A stretch of 64,000 bases of DNA from CAVZTX01 sp963778375 (GTDB lineage: Bacteria > Chloroflexota > Ktedonobacteria > Ktedonobacterales > Ktedonobacteraceae), in assembly GCA_963778375.1 (NCBI GenBank), contig CAVZTX010000003.1, positions 1-64,000 of the forward strand. The letters are read 5' to 3'. Each line of letters starts with the position of its first letter. Positions within the stretch are counted from its first letter, which is position 1. A program made the translations under genes and the position numbers. Below are positions 54,786-63,750 of this stretch, piece by piece. The notes under the pieces were generated by a model. The model was given only the letters and a program-made list of their open reading frames with translations, ran no database searches and was not told where the DNA came from.

Positions 54786-56421
54786 GGTTTACTCCTTCCA
54801 AATGCATAATCAACTCAACTGTGTGATGGGTTTCATCACTCGTGACACGCATGTCATCTACCAGATTCTTGATCAGGAACAGGCCCCACCCACGTGGTGT
54901 CTGTAATTCAGCCAGTTTGGCCTCCAAATCGGGCGCTTCCGGTTCCGGGATTGGTTGGTTGCCGCCATGGTCGGTGATCCGCACCACCAGGACGTCCTTA
55001 TTTGTCAGTACCTGGATAGAAACAGGCTTATCGGGCTGATAGTGATTGCCATGCTCCATACCATTCATTGTGGCCTCAGCTACTGCTGTTTTGAGCCGCT
55101 CAAGTCGGCTATCAGGCAGATTGAGGTTCTGGATAGATTCAGCGACTAGCTGTAGGGCCTGACGCTCGTTGCCAGGTTCGCTAGGTAAGGTCCACTCACC
55201 GAGAACTTGCCAGTTGTCATTAGACATGCGATCTGATTCCATTGGGAAGCGGGTCGTAATTTCGCCGAAACCGTAGCCCTCCGAACGCTGCAAGGTCACC
55301 AGGGTGACGTCATCTTCCTGCTCCCAGTCTGGACCGGTGAATGATGCCAGTTCGCGTAACAGGAAATCGATTAGCGTCAAGTTCTCAATTTTCTCCCCCA
55401 GCAACTTTATCAGACGTGGGAAGCTGAACATATTGCGCTTCAAGTCATGAGCCTCAACGATGCCATCACTATAGAAAAGAATGCTTTCTCCGTGTGACAA
55501 TGAAATCTCCTTTTCTTCGTAGTGCATACCAGGCATCAAGCCAAGGGGCATTCCAGTAGCACGTAGTTCGCTGACATGATCTTTATGCCGCAGGTAGGGC
55601 AGATCATGACCAGCGTTAGCGTAACGCAGCAGGCCACTAGCCGGATAGAGGATGGCGTAGAGGCAGGTAACGAACATCTTCGGTGGAATGTCAGGATAGA
55701 GCAAATCATTCGTTTGCTCTAAGACTTTGCCAGGGGAGACTTCTCCCTGGGCGGCGGCACGAAGTATGCTGCGAGTTGTAGCCATCACCAGGGCGGCCGG
55801 TACGCCTTTATCGGTCACATCTCCAATTACGATGCCAAGACGCCCATCATCAAAGTAGAGGAAGTCGTAGAAGTCACCGCCGACGGCTCTGGCAGGCTGG
55901 TAATACGCTGCCAATTGCCATCCTGGCAGTGCAGGCAGGTCTTTGGGCAAAAGTGTTTGCTGGATCAGGCGTGCGACATGTAATTCCTGCTCTATGCGTT
56001 CGCGCTCACGCGCCTGCATGCGCTGCTCACGCACAAGTTGAGCGACGCGTACAGCGGGGGCAGCCTGGGTAGCGAGTGTGTTGAGCAGTCCACGGTCATC
56101 TGTGGAATAATCCTGTTCGCTGCGGCGCGGTCCAAGATTGAGGAGGCCAACCAGTTCACCCTGGCTGACAAGCGGAATGGCCATCTGCACACCCGCCTCC
56201 CTCAAGGCACGCAATGCAGGCGAATCCAGGTTAAGCTTGTCGATCTCTACTGCACCGGGGGCACTGAGAAAATATGCCACAATGGGATCATTGGGTGCAA
56301 TATCAATCGGCGGAGAAATCAACTGTTGGGGTTGACTCGCGCTAAGCGTCCGTAACACCTGGGACTCTCGCTTGATCCCTCCTGGCCGCGCTTGCCGGAA
56401 GCGTTGCAGTATTGTAGCCAT
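54775..56421 (-). CDS. GAF / PP2C (SpoIIE-type) phosphatase / histidine-kinase-like anti-sigma protein
   Basis: A 548-residue protein that joins three parts of a partner-switch pathway: a GAF-like sensor (about 30-160, GVQMAIPLVSQGELVGLLNL; then a coiled stretch REQRMQARERERIEQEL), a PP2C-type Ser phosphatase (about 190-400: YYQPARAVGGDFYDFLYF, LGIVIGDVTDKGVPAALVMA, YANAGHDLPYL, ILFYSDGIVEAHD, DDVTLVTL) and a HATPase_c domain (about 420-545: LERLKTAVAEATMNGMEHGN, VVRITDHGGNQP, RGWGLFLIKNLVDDM). The phosphatase would activate STAS proteins and the ATPase part would phosphorylate them or bind a sigma factor. Start 56421 is preferred (GGAG nine bases upstream) over ATG 56436. Confidence 0.9.
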   Translation of the reverse strand: MATILQRFRQARPGGIKRESQVLRTLSASQPQQLISPPIDIAPNDPIVAYFLSAPGAVEIDKLNLDSPALRALREAGVQMAIPLVSQGELVGLLNLGPRRSEQDYSTDDRGLLNTLATQAAPAVRVAQLVREQRMQARERERIEQELHVARLIQQTLLPKDLPALPGWQLAAYYQPARAVGGDFYDFLYFDDGRLGIVIGDVTDKGVPAALVMATTRSILRAAAQGEVSPGKVLEQTNDLLYPDIPPKMFVTCLYAILYPASGLLRYANAGHDLPYLRHKDHVSELRATGMPLGLMPGMHYEEKEISLSHGESILFYSDGIVEAHDLKRNMFSFPRLIKLLGEKIENLTLIDFLLRELASFTGPDWEQEDDVTLVTLQRSEGYGFGEITTRFPMESDRMSNDNWQVLGEWTLPSEPGNERQALQLVAESIQNLNLPDSRLERLKTAVAEATMNGMEHGNHYQPDKPVSIQVLTNKDVLVVRITDHGGNQPIPEPEAPDLEAKLAELQTPRGWGLFLIKNLVDDMRVTSDETHHTVELIMHLEGVNHAS

Positions 56422-56436
56422 ATCACGTAACTCCAT

Positions 56437-57193
56437 TGTACTCGGTGTTCATCTCTTTCTTTGCGGTGCACTTTTGCTCGCAGGTGTGAGATGTTTCTTC
56501 GTCTCTGTATACTATTGTACTTATCGTCCGTCCCCTAATCGTTACGAAAACGTTACGAAAAGGGATTTTTGTGTTTTCTGGCCTATTTTCAGTAGTTAGC
56601 CGGATTTTGTTGTTGCCAAATGCGGTTGGATTTTCATTATACTCGACGATGCGGTTTTGTGTATACGGTTTAGTTTCTGCGTTGTTTTGAACATTGTCCG
56701 GTTGGTTTGGGACTTGGGACATCGGGGACATGATTTTTTCATTTTATGAATATTACCTGGTTGGTTTGGGACATTGGGACATTTGTGGGATGGATTCGAT
56801 GTTTTCTTTGTTTTGAATAGCGTTTGCCTGCTTCGGGACATCGGGATATTCGATTTTCATTTTGCCTCTTTTGAGACGCGATAAATTGGGCTCTCCACAT
56901 GACGGTTGAGGTTCGGGACATTTGATTGGCAGGGAACATTGGGACATTTGCGATTTGAGGACGATTTTTCATTAGCTTGAATACCGCCTAGTTGGTTCGG
57001 GACATGAGGATTGCGATATTTTGATTTTGGGTTGGAGGTCAGCCAGGGGTGAAGGATTGTGAAGGGGAGTTGGGACATGGGACATTTCCTTTGGTCTGTG
57101 GTCGGACATTCAGTTCGGACGGAGTTGGTGGGCTAGGGAGCAGAGATGGTTGCTCCTACTTATATAAAAGTATACTATAAAGCAAGCGGACTG
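56437..57193. other. 757-base intergenic region dominated by the GGGACAT repeat
   Basis: Between the phosphatase gene and the MFS gene, both minus strand. Almost all of it is the repeat at 56590-57085. No gene, RNA or clear terminator was recognised. Confidence 0.5.
56590..57085 (+). repeat. Dispersed GGGACAT intergenic repeat, copy 2 (several degenerate units)
   Basis: At least four units about 65-75 bases apart begin GGTTGGTTTGGGACATTGGG or similar (near 56700, 56760, 56830, 56910, 56990), each followed by a GATTTT(T)CATT-type box and TGAATA. The right end (57045-57085: GAAGGATTGTGAAGGGGAG then TTGGGACATGGGACATT) is the inverted equivalent of the copy at 3632-3737. Open frames across it are translations of the repeat. 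Confidence 0.65.
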
Positions 57194-58441
57194 TCAATCG
57201 GACTGGCGCAGTCCCCTGATCGACGGAGAAGCCAAGCACATTGCCCCCATCACCAGGCAGAGCAGCACTGCTGTACCAAATGCAAACGGCACACCGAGCG
57301 TTCCCAATAGCACACCGCCGAGTATACCGCCAAGCGGATAGCCTGCTACATTCAGCGCTCCGCGAGCACCGAATATTTGTCCGCGATCTTGTTCAGGAAC
57401 TAGACGTTGCGTGATCGATTGTTCCACCACGTAATAGGGCGCGGACATCAGTCCTACCAAGGCCACTACGAGGAGAGCAAGGGAGAATGTATGAACAACG
57501 ATCAGAGGCGCAAGCGCCAGACCACTGAACAAAACAATCATGGCAAGCGTGATGCCCTTGTGTTGACTGCGCGTCCAGCGTTGACTGATCAAGGTCAGGG
57601 CTAGCAGCGCACCTATACTGTTCGCGGTCATGAGTAGACCATAGCCAGCCGAACCTGAGCCAAGCGTCTTCTGACTGTACACCGGAATGGCAATCTCGGT
57701 TAATCCTTGTATGAAGAGGAAGAGCAGTGTCAGCATGGAGAGCAAAAGCACGAGTTTCATGCGAAAAAGGGTGCCGAAACCGAGCAGATTTCTGGAGCGT
57801 TTGCCGTCCCGGGCGTATTCACCATTGGCGCGTTGAATACGAGGGAGCGCCAGCACCATTGCACCCATTAACAAAAAGGTCAAGGCATCAATGAGAAGCA
57901 CGATGGGCGCTCGCAGGAAAATGATCAGAAAGCCCGCAATGGCTGGACCTATCAATGTGGAGAAATCCCAACTGATCGCGGAGAGTGCATTGGCCCGTTC
58001 AAGTTCCTCGTCAGGGACCAGCCTGGGAATGATAATTTTCAAGCCAACTTCAGTCGCAGGTGAAAGCATGCCAGCACCGAGGGCAAGCGCATAGACCATC
58101 CAGAGCTGTAACGCGCCGAACAGGTACAAGAGGGGAATTGCAGCAATGATGCAAGCGCGGCCAAAGTTATCCACTGCCATAACCAGGCGGGGCTGATAAC
58201 GATCTAACAAGATGCCCACCAGTGGGCTGGCAACGACCGCCGGAAGCTGGAAGCAGAGTACAACCAGGCCAATTGCGATGCCCGACCTCGTTAATTGCAG
58301 CACGAACCAGATAAGGGCCACCGTTGTGAGGGCGTCGCCTACGCGTGAAAACATCAATCCCAACCATAAACGCAGGAATGCGGGGCGATAGAGGGGCGAA
58401 CGGACACGTTCTTGCGCGTAAGGTAGCTTGCTCAAGGTCAA
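57194..58441 (-). CDS. MFS exporter (12 helices, macrolide-efflux-like)
   Basis: A 415-residue transporter with twelve likely membrane helices. Helix 1 is LGLMFSRVGDALTTVALIWF, and the loop after helix 2 carries VGILLDRYQPRLVM (motif A-like G-x3-D-R). The N-terminal RVGDALTT block and FVLQLTRSG are typical of the DHA3 (MefA/macrolide efflux) group. C-terminal half includes GLMSAPYYVVEQSITQRLVP. Substrate is unknown; no resistance gene is adjacent. Start ATG 58441. It is divergent from the SRPBCC gene with 147 bases between, in which a regulatory site probably lies but none is clear. Confidence 0.85.
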   Translation of the reverse strand: MTLSKLPYAQERVRSPLYRPAFLRLWLGLMFSRVGDALTTVALIWFVLQLTRSGIAIGLVVLCFQLPAVVASPLVGILLDRYQPRLVMAVDNFGRACIIAAIPLLYLFGALQLWMVYALALGAGMLSPATEVGLKIIIPRLVPDEELERANALSAISWDFSTLIGPAIAGFLIIFLRAPIVLLIDALTFLLMGAMVLALPRIQRANGEYARDGKRSRNLLGFGTLFRMKLVLLLSMLTLLFLFIQGLTEIAIPVYSQKTLGSGSAGYGLLMTANSIGALLALTLISQRWTRSQHKGITLAMIVLFSGLALAPLIVVHTFSLALLVVALVGLMSAPYYVVEQSITQRLVPEQDRGQIFGARGALNVAGYPLGGILGGVLLGTLGVPFAFGTAVLLCLVMGAMCLASPSIRGLRQSD

Positions 58442-58588
58442 TCTCCTTCAGGTTTGATTGGTCATTTGACCGTTACACAGTACGATGAGTGCAGCCAGAT
58501 AGCACTTTCACTACTTATTATAATTCTGTTGACCCTACTCTTTCTTTAGTGCTTCGTTCTTTTGACAGAAGAGGAAAGGGAAATACAG

Positions 58589-59077
58589 ATGAGACAAATC
58601 GAGGTGAAGGCGGCAGCTATTCTGAATGCGCGACCAGAAGACGTTTACGCGACGATCGCTGATTACCGTGATGGGCACCCTAAAATACTCCCGAAGAAGA
58701 GCCTATATGATCTACAAGTCGAGCAAGGAGGCTATGGCGCTGGCACCATTCATCGCTTCAAAGCACGCATTCTTGGAGTCGAGCAGTCCTTTTACCAGCG
58801 TGTGAGCGAGCCAGAACCAGGCAAGGTATTGGTCGAGCAAGATATCGATTCCGTCCAAAATGTTATCACTACCTTTAAAGTGACTCCTCTAGAACAGGGG
58901 CAGAAGTCTTACGTCGAGATTTCCACGACGATGAACATGAGTACTGGTTTACGAGGCTTTGTTGAACGCATCGTTGTTTCACTCGCCAATCCTCGGATAT
59001 ATCGTAAGGAGCTTAAGCTGCTTGAGACTATTGCTCAACAGAGAGAAAATACTCTTGCTGAGTCGCATCAGCACTAA
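58589..59077 (+). CDS. SRPBCC family protein (polyketide cyclase/dehydratase-like)
   Basis: A 162-residue START-like protein with a hydrophobic cavity, used to bind lipids, polyketides or small aromatics. Seen: IEVKAAAILNARPEDVYATI (strand-helix start with D-x-Y), DYRDGHPKILPKKSLYDLQV, YGAGTIHRFKARILGVEQSF, QDIDSVQNVITTFKVTPLEQ and the long C-terminal helix IYRKELKLLETIAQQREN. ATG 58589 is chosen because GGAAAGGG lies seven bases upstream; the frame opens at 58562 with no better site. Function unknown. It converges with the multicopper oxidase gene, and a terminator for that gene lies between them. Confidence 0.83.
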   Translation: MRQIEVKAAAILNARPEDVYATIADYRDGHPKILPKKSLYDLQVEQGGYGAGTIHRFKARILGVEQSFYQRVSEPEPGKVLVEQDIDSVQNVITTFKVTPLEQGQKSYVEISTTMNMSTGLRGFVERIVVSLANPRIYRKELKLLETIAQQRENTLAESHQH

Positions 59078-59256
59078 GGCGTCTCATACAAATAGCATGA
59101 TCAACAGAAGCCCTGTGTTTTGCACGCTGCACGTTCAATTGTACAAGGAAGGTCAGGTTATTTCAGCGAAGCCCTAAGGAAAGAAGAAGGATATATCATC
59201 AGTTGCACAATCGTCTCATAGGCATAGCCCATATCCTCAAACGTCCCGTTACAAAC

Positions 59257-59296
59257 AAAAAACGCCAGGACGCAAGTACACTCCTCGCATCCTGAC
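59257..59296 (-). terminator. Rho-independent terminator of the multicopper oxidase gene
   Basis: On the minus strand GTCAGGATGC and GCGTCCTGGC (arms at 59287-59296 and 59264-59273) pair over ten positions with two G-U pairs around a 13-base loop, followed by GTTTTTTG. It lies ten bases after the oxidase stop at 59306. Fold judged by eye. Confidence 0.8.
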
Positions 59297-59305
59297 GTCC
59301 TATCC

Positions 59306-60448
59306 TTACTGTGTCACCACATACAGCCCGGACATGCCACCCATCATATGATCCGTCACATGGCAATGATAGAGCCATTTGCCGGGATTATCTTCGACAA
59401 ATTCGAACGAATTTGCCATAGAAGGACCAAGATGCATAGTATCCACATACTTACCGTTGGACAGCCATCGATGACCATGCAGGTGAAACACATGGAACTC
59501 TTTACCTAGCGCACCAATATGCCAACGTACCCGGTCCCCTACCTGAGCTTGGAACGTTGGAGTATTTCCCACATATGAAGCCCCATTGAAGCAATCATAG
59601 TCCTGTGACAACACCGATATATCGTCTTGATACATATCATGAAAGAAGGTGAAAAATTCTTTATCCACCGTAGTCGTCGAAGCATCAGTCAAGACAAGAA
59701 AACCGAACAGGCCCAATTCTGATCCGTATTCCATCATCATGTTAGGCCCAAATGGCAGTGAGTGATCGTGATAAACCCAGGTACCAATAGAGTTCGGACG
59801 CACAATCCATTCGTAAGTATATGATTCTCCTACATGGATTACCGTCCCAGGTCTAGGATCAGAAGCGAACCAACCACCATCGTTCTCGGGAGTATACGTG
59901 ACCCCATGGGGATGCATACTATGTGCAGCCCGGTAATGCGTATCGTGATTGCGAAAATGCACGCGAATGGTATCGCCCAATGCGCCACGCAAAACCGGTC
60001 CAGGGATGCCGGTATTTGTCCCAATATCACTACTGCCGGGCAACGGTTGTCCCCAACCAGGTGTATAGGCGCGATAGCCGACAGCCCAGTAGGAACTCTG
60101 ATTGGGTTTGAATTGCATGCCCATCAGTCCATCATATCCACTTGGAATCAGATTATGATAGAATGAATCAGCTTGAATCCAGTATTCGCGCAAGCGACCA
60201 CTTGCGGATGTCTGAACCTGTGTACCGGCGCTGGCATTTGCTGAATGTGAATTTGCTGCCTGGGTTGCAAACGCTATGCCCGTGACAGTAGCCAATGAAC
60301 CTCCCAGGACGGCCCCTTTCAGCAGAGTACGGCGGGAAAAACCATGATGATCACCATATGAATTCTTCGTTTCTGATGGTATTCCATCTACGGGTGATAG
60401 AATGAAACCTGCGCTGCGCGGCTCATCTTTGTGTGCTGGCATCAGCAA
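59306..60448 (-). CDS. Tat-exported multicopper oxidase
   Basis: A 380-residue cupredoxin-type oxidase that passes electrons from a substrate to O2. Residues about 38-62 hold a twin-arginine signal (SRRTLLKGAVLGGSLATVTG, then AFATQAA), so it is exported folded. Copper sites: HPHGVTYTPENDGG (H-x-H), WVYHDHS (H-x-H), HVFHLHGHRW (H-x2-H-x-H) and WLYHCHVTDHMMGGM (H-C-H-x3-H-x4-M). All four copper motifs are present in only 380 residues, as in two-domain (small laccase-type) or ceruloplasmin-like enzymes. Substrate unknown: metal ions, phenols or a lignin-like compound. It ends at a strong terminator. Long N-terminal extension (36 residues) precedes the signal, so a later start (e.g. near residue 20-35) is possible. 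Confidence 0.9.
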   Translation of the reverse strand: MLMPAHKDEPRSAGFILSPVDGIPSETKNSYGDHHGFSRRTLLKGAVLGGSLATVTGIAFATQAANSHSANASAGTQVQTSASGRLREYWIQADSFYHNLIPSGYDGLMGMQFKPNQSSYWAVGYRAYTPGWGQPLPGSSDIGTNTGIPGPVLRGALGDTIRVHFRNHDTHYRAAHSMHPHGVTYTPENDGGWFASDPRPGTVIHVGESYTYEWIVRPNSIGTWVYHDHSLPFGPNMMMEYGSELGLFGFLVLTDASTTTVDKEFFTFFHDMYQDDISVLSQDYDCFNGASYVGNTPTFQAQVGDRVRWHIGALGKEFHVFHLHGHRWLSNGKYVDTMHLGPSMANSFEFVEDNPGKWLYHCHVTDHMMGGMSGLYVVTQ

Positions 60449-60843
60449 ACCTCTCTTAAAAAATTTGTCGCTTTGAATGAGATCATAAGGGGAAAACTTT
60501 CCAAGTCACGACAAAACTGGATCGTACATTTCTAAATAGTGCATAGGTATTTTTGCTTAATAGTAGGTATTTCTACTTATATACACTATAACCCATGCAT
60601 AATATAACTCATTATAAATAGGAAAGGTAGTAAGAAAAGATTAACATCGAGGAGAGCTTAACAATTCATGGTGATGTTTTCTTAACCGCATCACTTCTGA
60701 AGCCACTTTATACACTTCACTATCTTCTTGGTAGAGATGGGAATAAGAGGATATTATGAGGATTAAAGAGTCACTTTCATCGCAACATTATATAATTTAT
60801 AATCATACCTGCTGGATCAATTAGATATAATCAGGAGAATTTA
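60449..60843. other. 395-base divergent intergenic region
   Basis: AT-rich region between the oxidase (left) and the cyclase-like regulator gene (right). Short runs such as TAGGTATTT repeat in it (60545 and 60565), and AGGAGA lies before the GTG start at 60844. No structured RNA or clear operator was recognised. Confidence 0.4.
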
Positions 60844-63729
60844 GTGCGTTACCTTCCAACTGGTACCCTTACACTGCTCTTCACCGATATCGAAGGATCA
60901 ACGCGTCTACTCCAACGCCTCGGTGAACAGTATGCCGATGTCCTGAAAAAGTCTCGGCAACTACTGCGTAGAGCATTTCAGCAGGGCAACGGCTACGAAG
61001 TCGATACCCAGGGTGACGCCTTCTTCGTCGTCTTTGAACGCGCCGCGGATGCAATTTTGTCGGCCGCCAGTGCCCAGCAAGCACTTTTTAACGCGAGCTG
61101 GCCTGCTGGAGAGGTTGTTCGCGTTCGTATAGGTCTACACACCGGCGAACCTCAACCCACCGAAGAGGGCTATATTGGCCTCAACGTCCATCGTGCAGCA
61201 CGCATCATGAGCATTGCGCATGGCGGACAGGTACTACTCTCCCGCGCAACCCGTGACATCGTCTTCCATGACCTATCGGACGGAATAAGTTTACGTGATC
61301 TCGGAGAATACCGCCTCAAAGACATCATAGGGCGAAATCGCCTCTACCAACTGGACATCCCGGACTTGCCCAATGATTTTCCTCCTCTATCATCGTTGGG
61401 ACCTGAACGTCCCTTTCAAAACCTTCCATCTCCCACCACCTCTTTTGTTGGACGCAAGCATGAACTTGCCGCAGCTACCGAACGGCTTCGCCAACGAGAC
61501 GTACGCCTGCTCACCCTCATCGGTACAGGCGGAGTGGGGAAAACTCGCCTGGCCCTCCAGGTAGCAACACAACTAAACGATTCCTTTCCCGATGGTGCCT
61601 GCTTTGTAGCTTTGGATCAAGTTGGCGATGCTGAAGGAGTTATTTCCGCCATCGCCCAGGCCTTTCATATTCAGGAAGAAAAGGACTCCACACTCTTCGA
61701 GCAAACCGTGATAGCCATACGAGATCGCTCGCTCCTGCTCATTTTAGACAACTTTGAACACATCATGTCGGCTCGCCAACTCGTGGCCGATCTTTTAACA
61801 GCCTGTCCGAAATTGAAAATGCTCATCACCAGCCGCATCATGCTTCATCTTAGAGCAGAACACCTGTTGGAAATAACTCCTCTAGCCGTACCACAGGCGA
61901 CACAACTACCAGACCTGACAGCAGCAACATCAAACTACGCCTCAATCCTTCTTTTTGTCCAGCGTGCTCAAGCCGTCCAACCCGATTTCCAACTCACCGA
62001 AAACAACATCACCCCTATCGCCGAGATCTGCATAGAGCTTGATGGCATACCCCTCGCTATCGAACTGGCCGCTGCACGTATGCGCCATTTCACCCCCCAG
62101 TCCTTACTCTCGCACCTGAAGCAAGGACTGTCCTTCTTGCAAGTTGATGCATATGATGTACCTGCCCGCCAACAAACCCTGCGCGCCGCTATCGCCTGGA
62201 GCTATGACCTCTTGGGAGCTACACAGCAAAGCGTATTCCGCCGCCTCGCAGTTAGCCCCCAGGGAGTCACACTTGCGACCGCCGAGCAAATCTGCACAGC
62301 AGCAAGCAAGTTAGTAGGAAATGTTCAGGATGCCCTGGACGCCTTGGTTGATCAAAGCATGCTCCAACGGTCCCAAGATCGCGAGGAAAATGATGTACGC
62401 TATCGCTTATTGCAGACGTTACGTGAGTACGGCTTAGAGTGCCTGGCCCAGGCAGGAGAACTGGAATCGACACAAGCTGCCCATGCCGAATACTTTCTTG
62501 CCTGGATAGAGCAACTTGCTCCACTGCTGTCAGGAGCAGAACAAGCAGAATGGCTAGATCGCCTGGATCACGACTACGATAATGTACGGACGGCCCTCGA
62601 ATGGTTAATAGACCATGCGCGAAAAGAGGCAGAACGAGCGGAACAGGCATTACGCTTTTGCCTAAGGCTCCTTGGATTCTGGGAAATACGTGGCTATATC
62701 AGTGAGGGATTGACTTTCATGGAACGTGCATTGAGTGTAAGTCAGAACATCACACCTGCTGTGCGAGCGGAGGCCTTGCACGGAGCAGGCTTTCTCGCAT
62801 TAATGCAGGATGACAACGCTAAAGCAGAAGCCTTCCTACGCGAGAGCCAACTCTTATTCCGAGAAAGTGGCGATAAAGTCGGCATGGCAAACATCTTACG
62901 ATTGCAGGGCAATCTTGCTCTGTTCAAGAATACATATAAGCTTGCCCGTCGTCTCCTCGAAGAAGCCCTAGCGCTTTATAAAGAACTTGGAGATACAGCG
63001 AAAATAGCCCCCACGCGCAAAGCATTAGCAGAAGTGGCTATCGCTCAAGGCGACTATGCCCAAGCCCGTTTGCTCATGGAGGAGGACCTCGCATCCTATA
63101 AAGCTACAGGTGAAAAGTATAGCGCCGCCTACTCGCTCTACTTCCTGGCGCGCATACGCTTCCTTGCGCGCGATGACCTCGCGAAGGCGCAGTCTCTTGT
63201 AGAAGAGAGCCTCAACCTCTTCAAAGAAGCAGGCAATCGCCGCCTCGTGGCGTACGCACGCCATCTACTCGCTCAGATGCTGCTGATCAAAGGCGACGAG
63301 AGCAGAGCACACTCAATGCTGGACGCGAGTATAGGAACCTTCCGGGTATTAAAAGAACCCTCTGCCATAGCCGATGTACTCATTAGCTTCGGTCGGCTCG
63401 CAACCTTACAAGGAGATACCGAAACCGCTCAAACTTCCTACCAGGAAAGCTGGGCCTTACTGCAAACCATAGACGCGAAAGAACTGAGTATCAATTGCCT
63501 GGAAGGCTACGGAGAAACTCTTGTAGCACAAGGAGAGCCGAAGCGGGCAGTGCAGCTTTGGGCGACAGCCGCCACCGTTCGTGCCACAATCATGTCCCCC
63601 ATGCCCCCGGTCTACCGCCCCTCCTACAATCAGGCCGTAGCTACTGCCCGCCAAATTCTAGGTGTAGCAGCCTTCCAATCAGCCTGGACAGAAGGCCACA
63701 AAACCCCTCTGGAACAAGTACAACTTTAA
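60844..63729 (+). CDS. Adenylate/guanylate-cyclase-like, NB-ARC ATPase and TPR regulator
   Basis: A 961-residue STAND-type signalling protein. Residues 1-175 are a class III nucleotidyl-cyclase-type domain: LTLLFTDIEGSTRLLQRLGE (metal-binding Asp), GYEVDTQGDAFFVVFE (second Asp), VRIGLHTGEPQ and LRDLGEYRLKDIIG. About 195-540 is an NB-ARC/AAA ATPase: LLTLIGTGGVGKTRLALQVA (Walker A), SLLLILDNFEHIMSA (Walker B), LKMLITSRIMLHLRAEH. From about 600 to 950 are TPR-like repeats (ALHGAGFLALMQDDNAKAEA, AEVAIAQGDYAQARLLMEED, FGRLATLQGDTETAQTSYQE). Whether the cyclase domain is active is not known. Start GTG 60844 follows AGGAGA. Such proteins are numerous in Ktedonobacteria; ligand and target are unknown. 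Confidence 0.9.
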   Translation: MRYLPTGTLTLLFTDIEGSTRLLQRLGEQYADVLKKSRQLLRRAFQQGNGYEVDTQGDAFFVVFERAADAILSAASAQQALFNASWPAGEVVRVRIGLHTGEPQPTEEGYIGLNVHRAARIMSIAHGGQVLLSRATRDIVFHDLSDGISLRDLGEYRLKDIIGRNRLYQLDIPDLPNDFPPLSSLGPERPFQNLPSPTTSFVGRKHELAAATERLRQRDVRLLTLIGTGGVGKTRLALQVATQLNDSFPDGACFVALDQVGDAEGVISAIAQAFHIQEEKDSTLFEQTVIAIRDRSLLLILDNFEHIMSARQLVADLLTACPKLKMLITSRIMLHLRAEHLLEITPLAVPQATQLPDLTAATSNYASILLFVQRAQAVQPDFQLTENNITPIAEICIELDGIPLAIELAAARMRHFTPQSLLSHLKQGLSFLQVDAYDVPARQQTLRAAIAWSYDLLGATQQSVFRRLAVSPQGVTLATAEQICTAASKLVGNVQDALDALVDQSMLQRSQDREENDVRYRLLQTLREYGLECLAQAGELESTQAAHAEYFLAWIEQLAPLLSGAEQAEWLDRLDHDYDNVRTALEWLIDHARKEAERAEQALRFCLRLLGFWEIRGYISEGLTFMERALSVSQNITPAVRAEALHGAGFLALMQDDNAKAEAFLRESQLLFRESGDKVGMANILRLQGNLALFKNTYKLARRLLEEALALYKELGDTAKIAPTRKALAEVAIAQGDYAQARLLMEEDLASYKATGEKYSAAYSLYFLARIRFLARDDLAKAQSLVEESLNLFKEAGNRRLVAYARHLLAQMLLIKGDESRAHSMLDASIGTFRVLKEPSAIADVLISFGRLATLQGDTETAQTSYQESWALLQTIDAKELSINCLEGYGETLVAQGEPKRAVQLWATAATVRATIMSPMPPVYRPSYNQAVATARQILGVAAFQSAWTEGHKTPLEQVQL

Positions 63730-63750
63730 TTGCTTCCTACAACAACCAGA

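Noticed and set aside
56590..57085. CRISPR array or small Cys-rich proteins in the GGGACAT region
   Set aside because: Units are degenerate and spacing is uneven; open frames are translations of the repeat with no conserved product and no cas genes.
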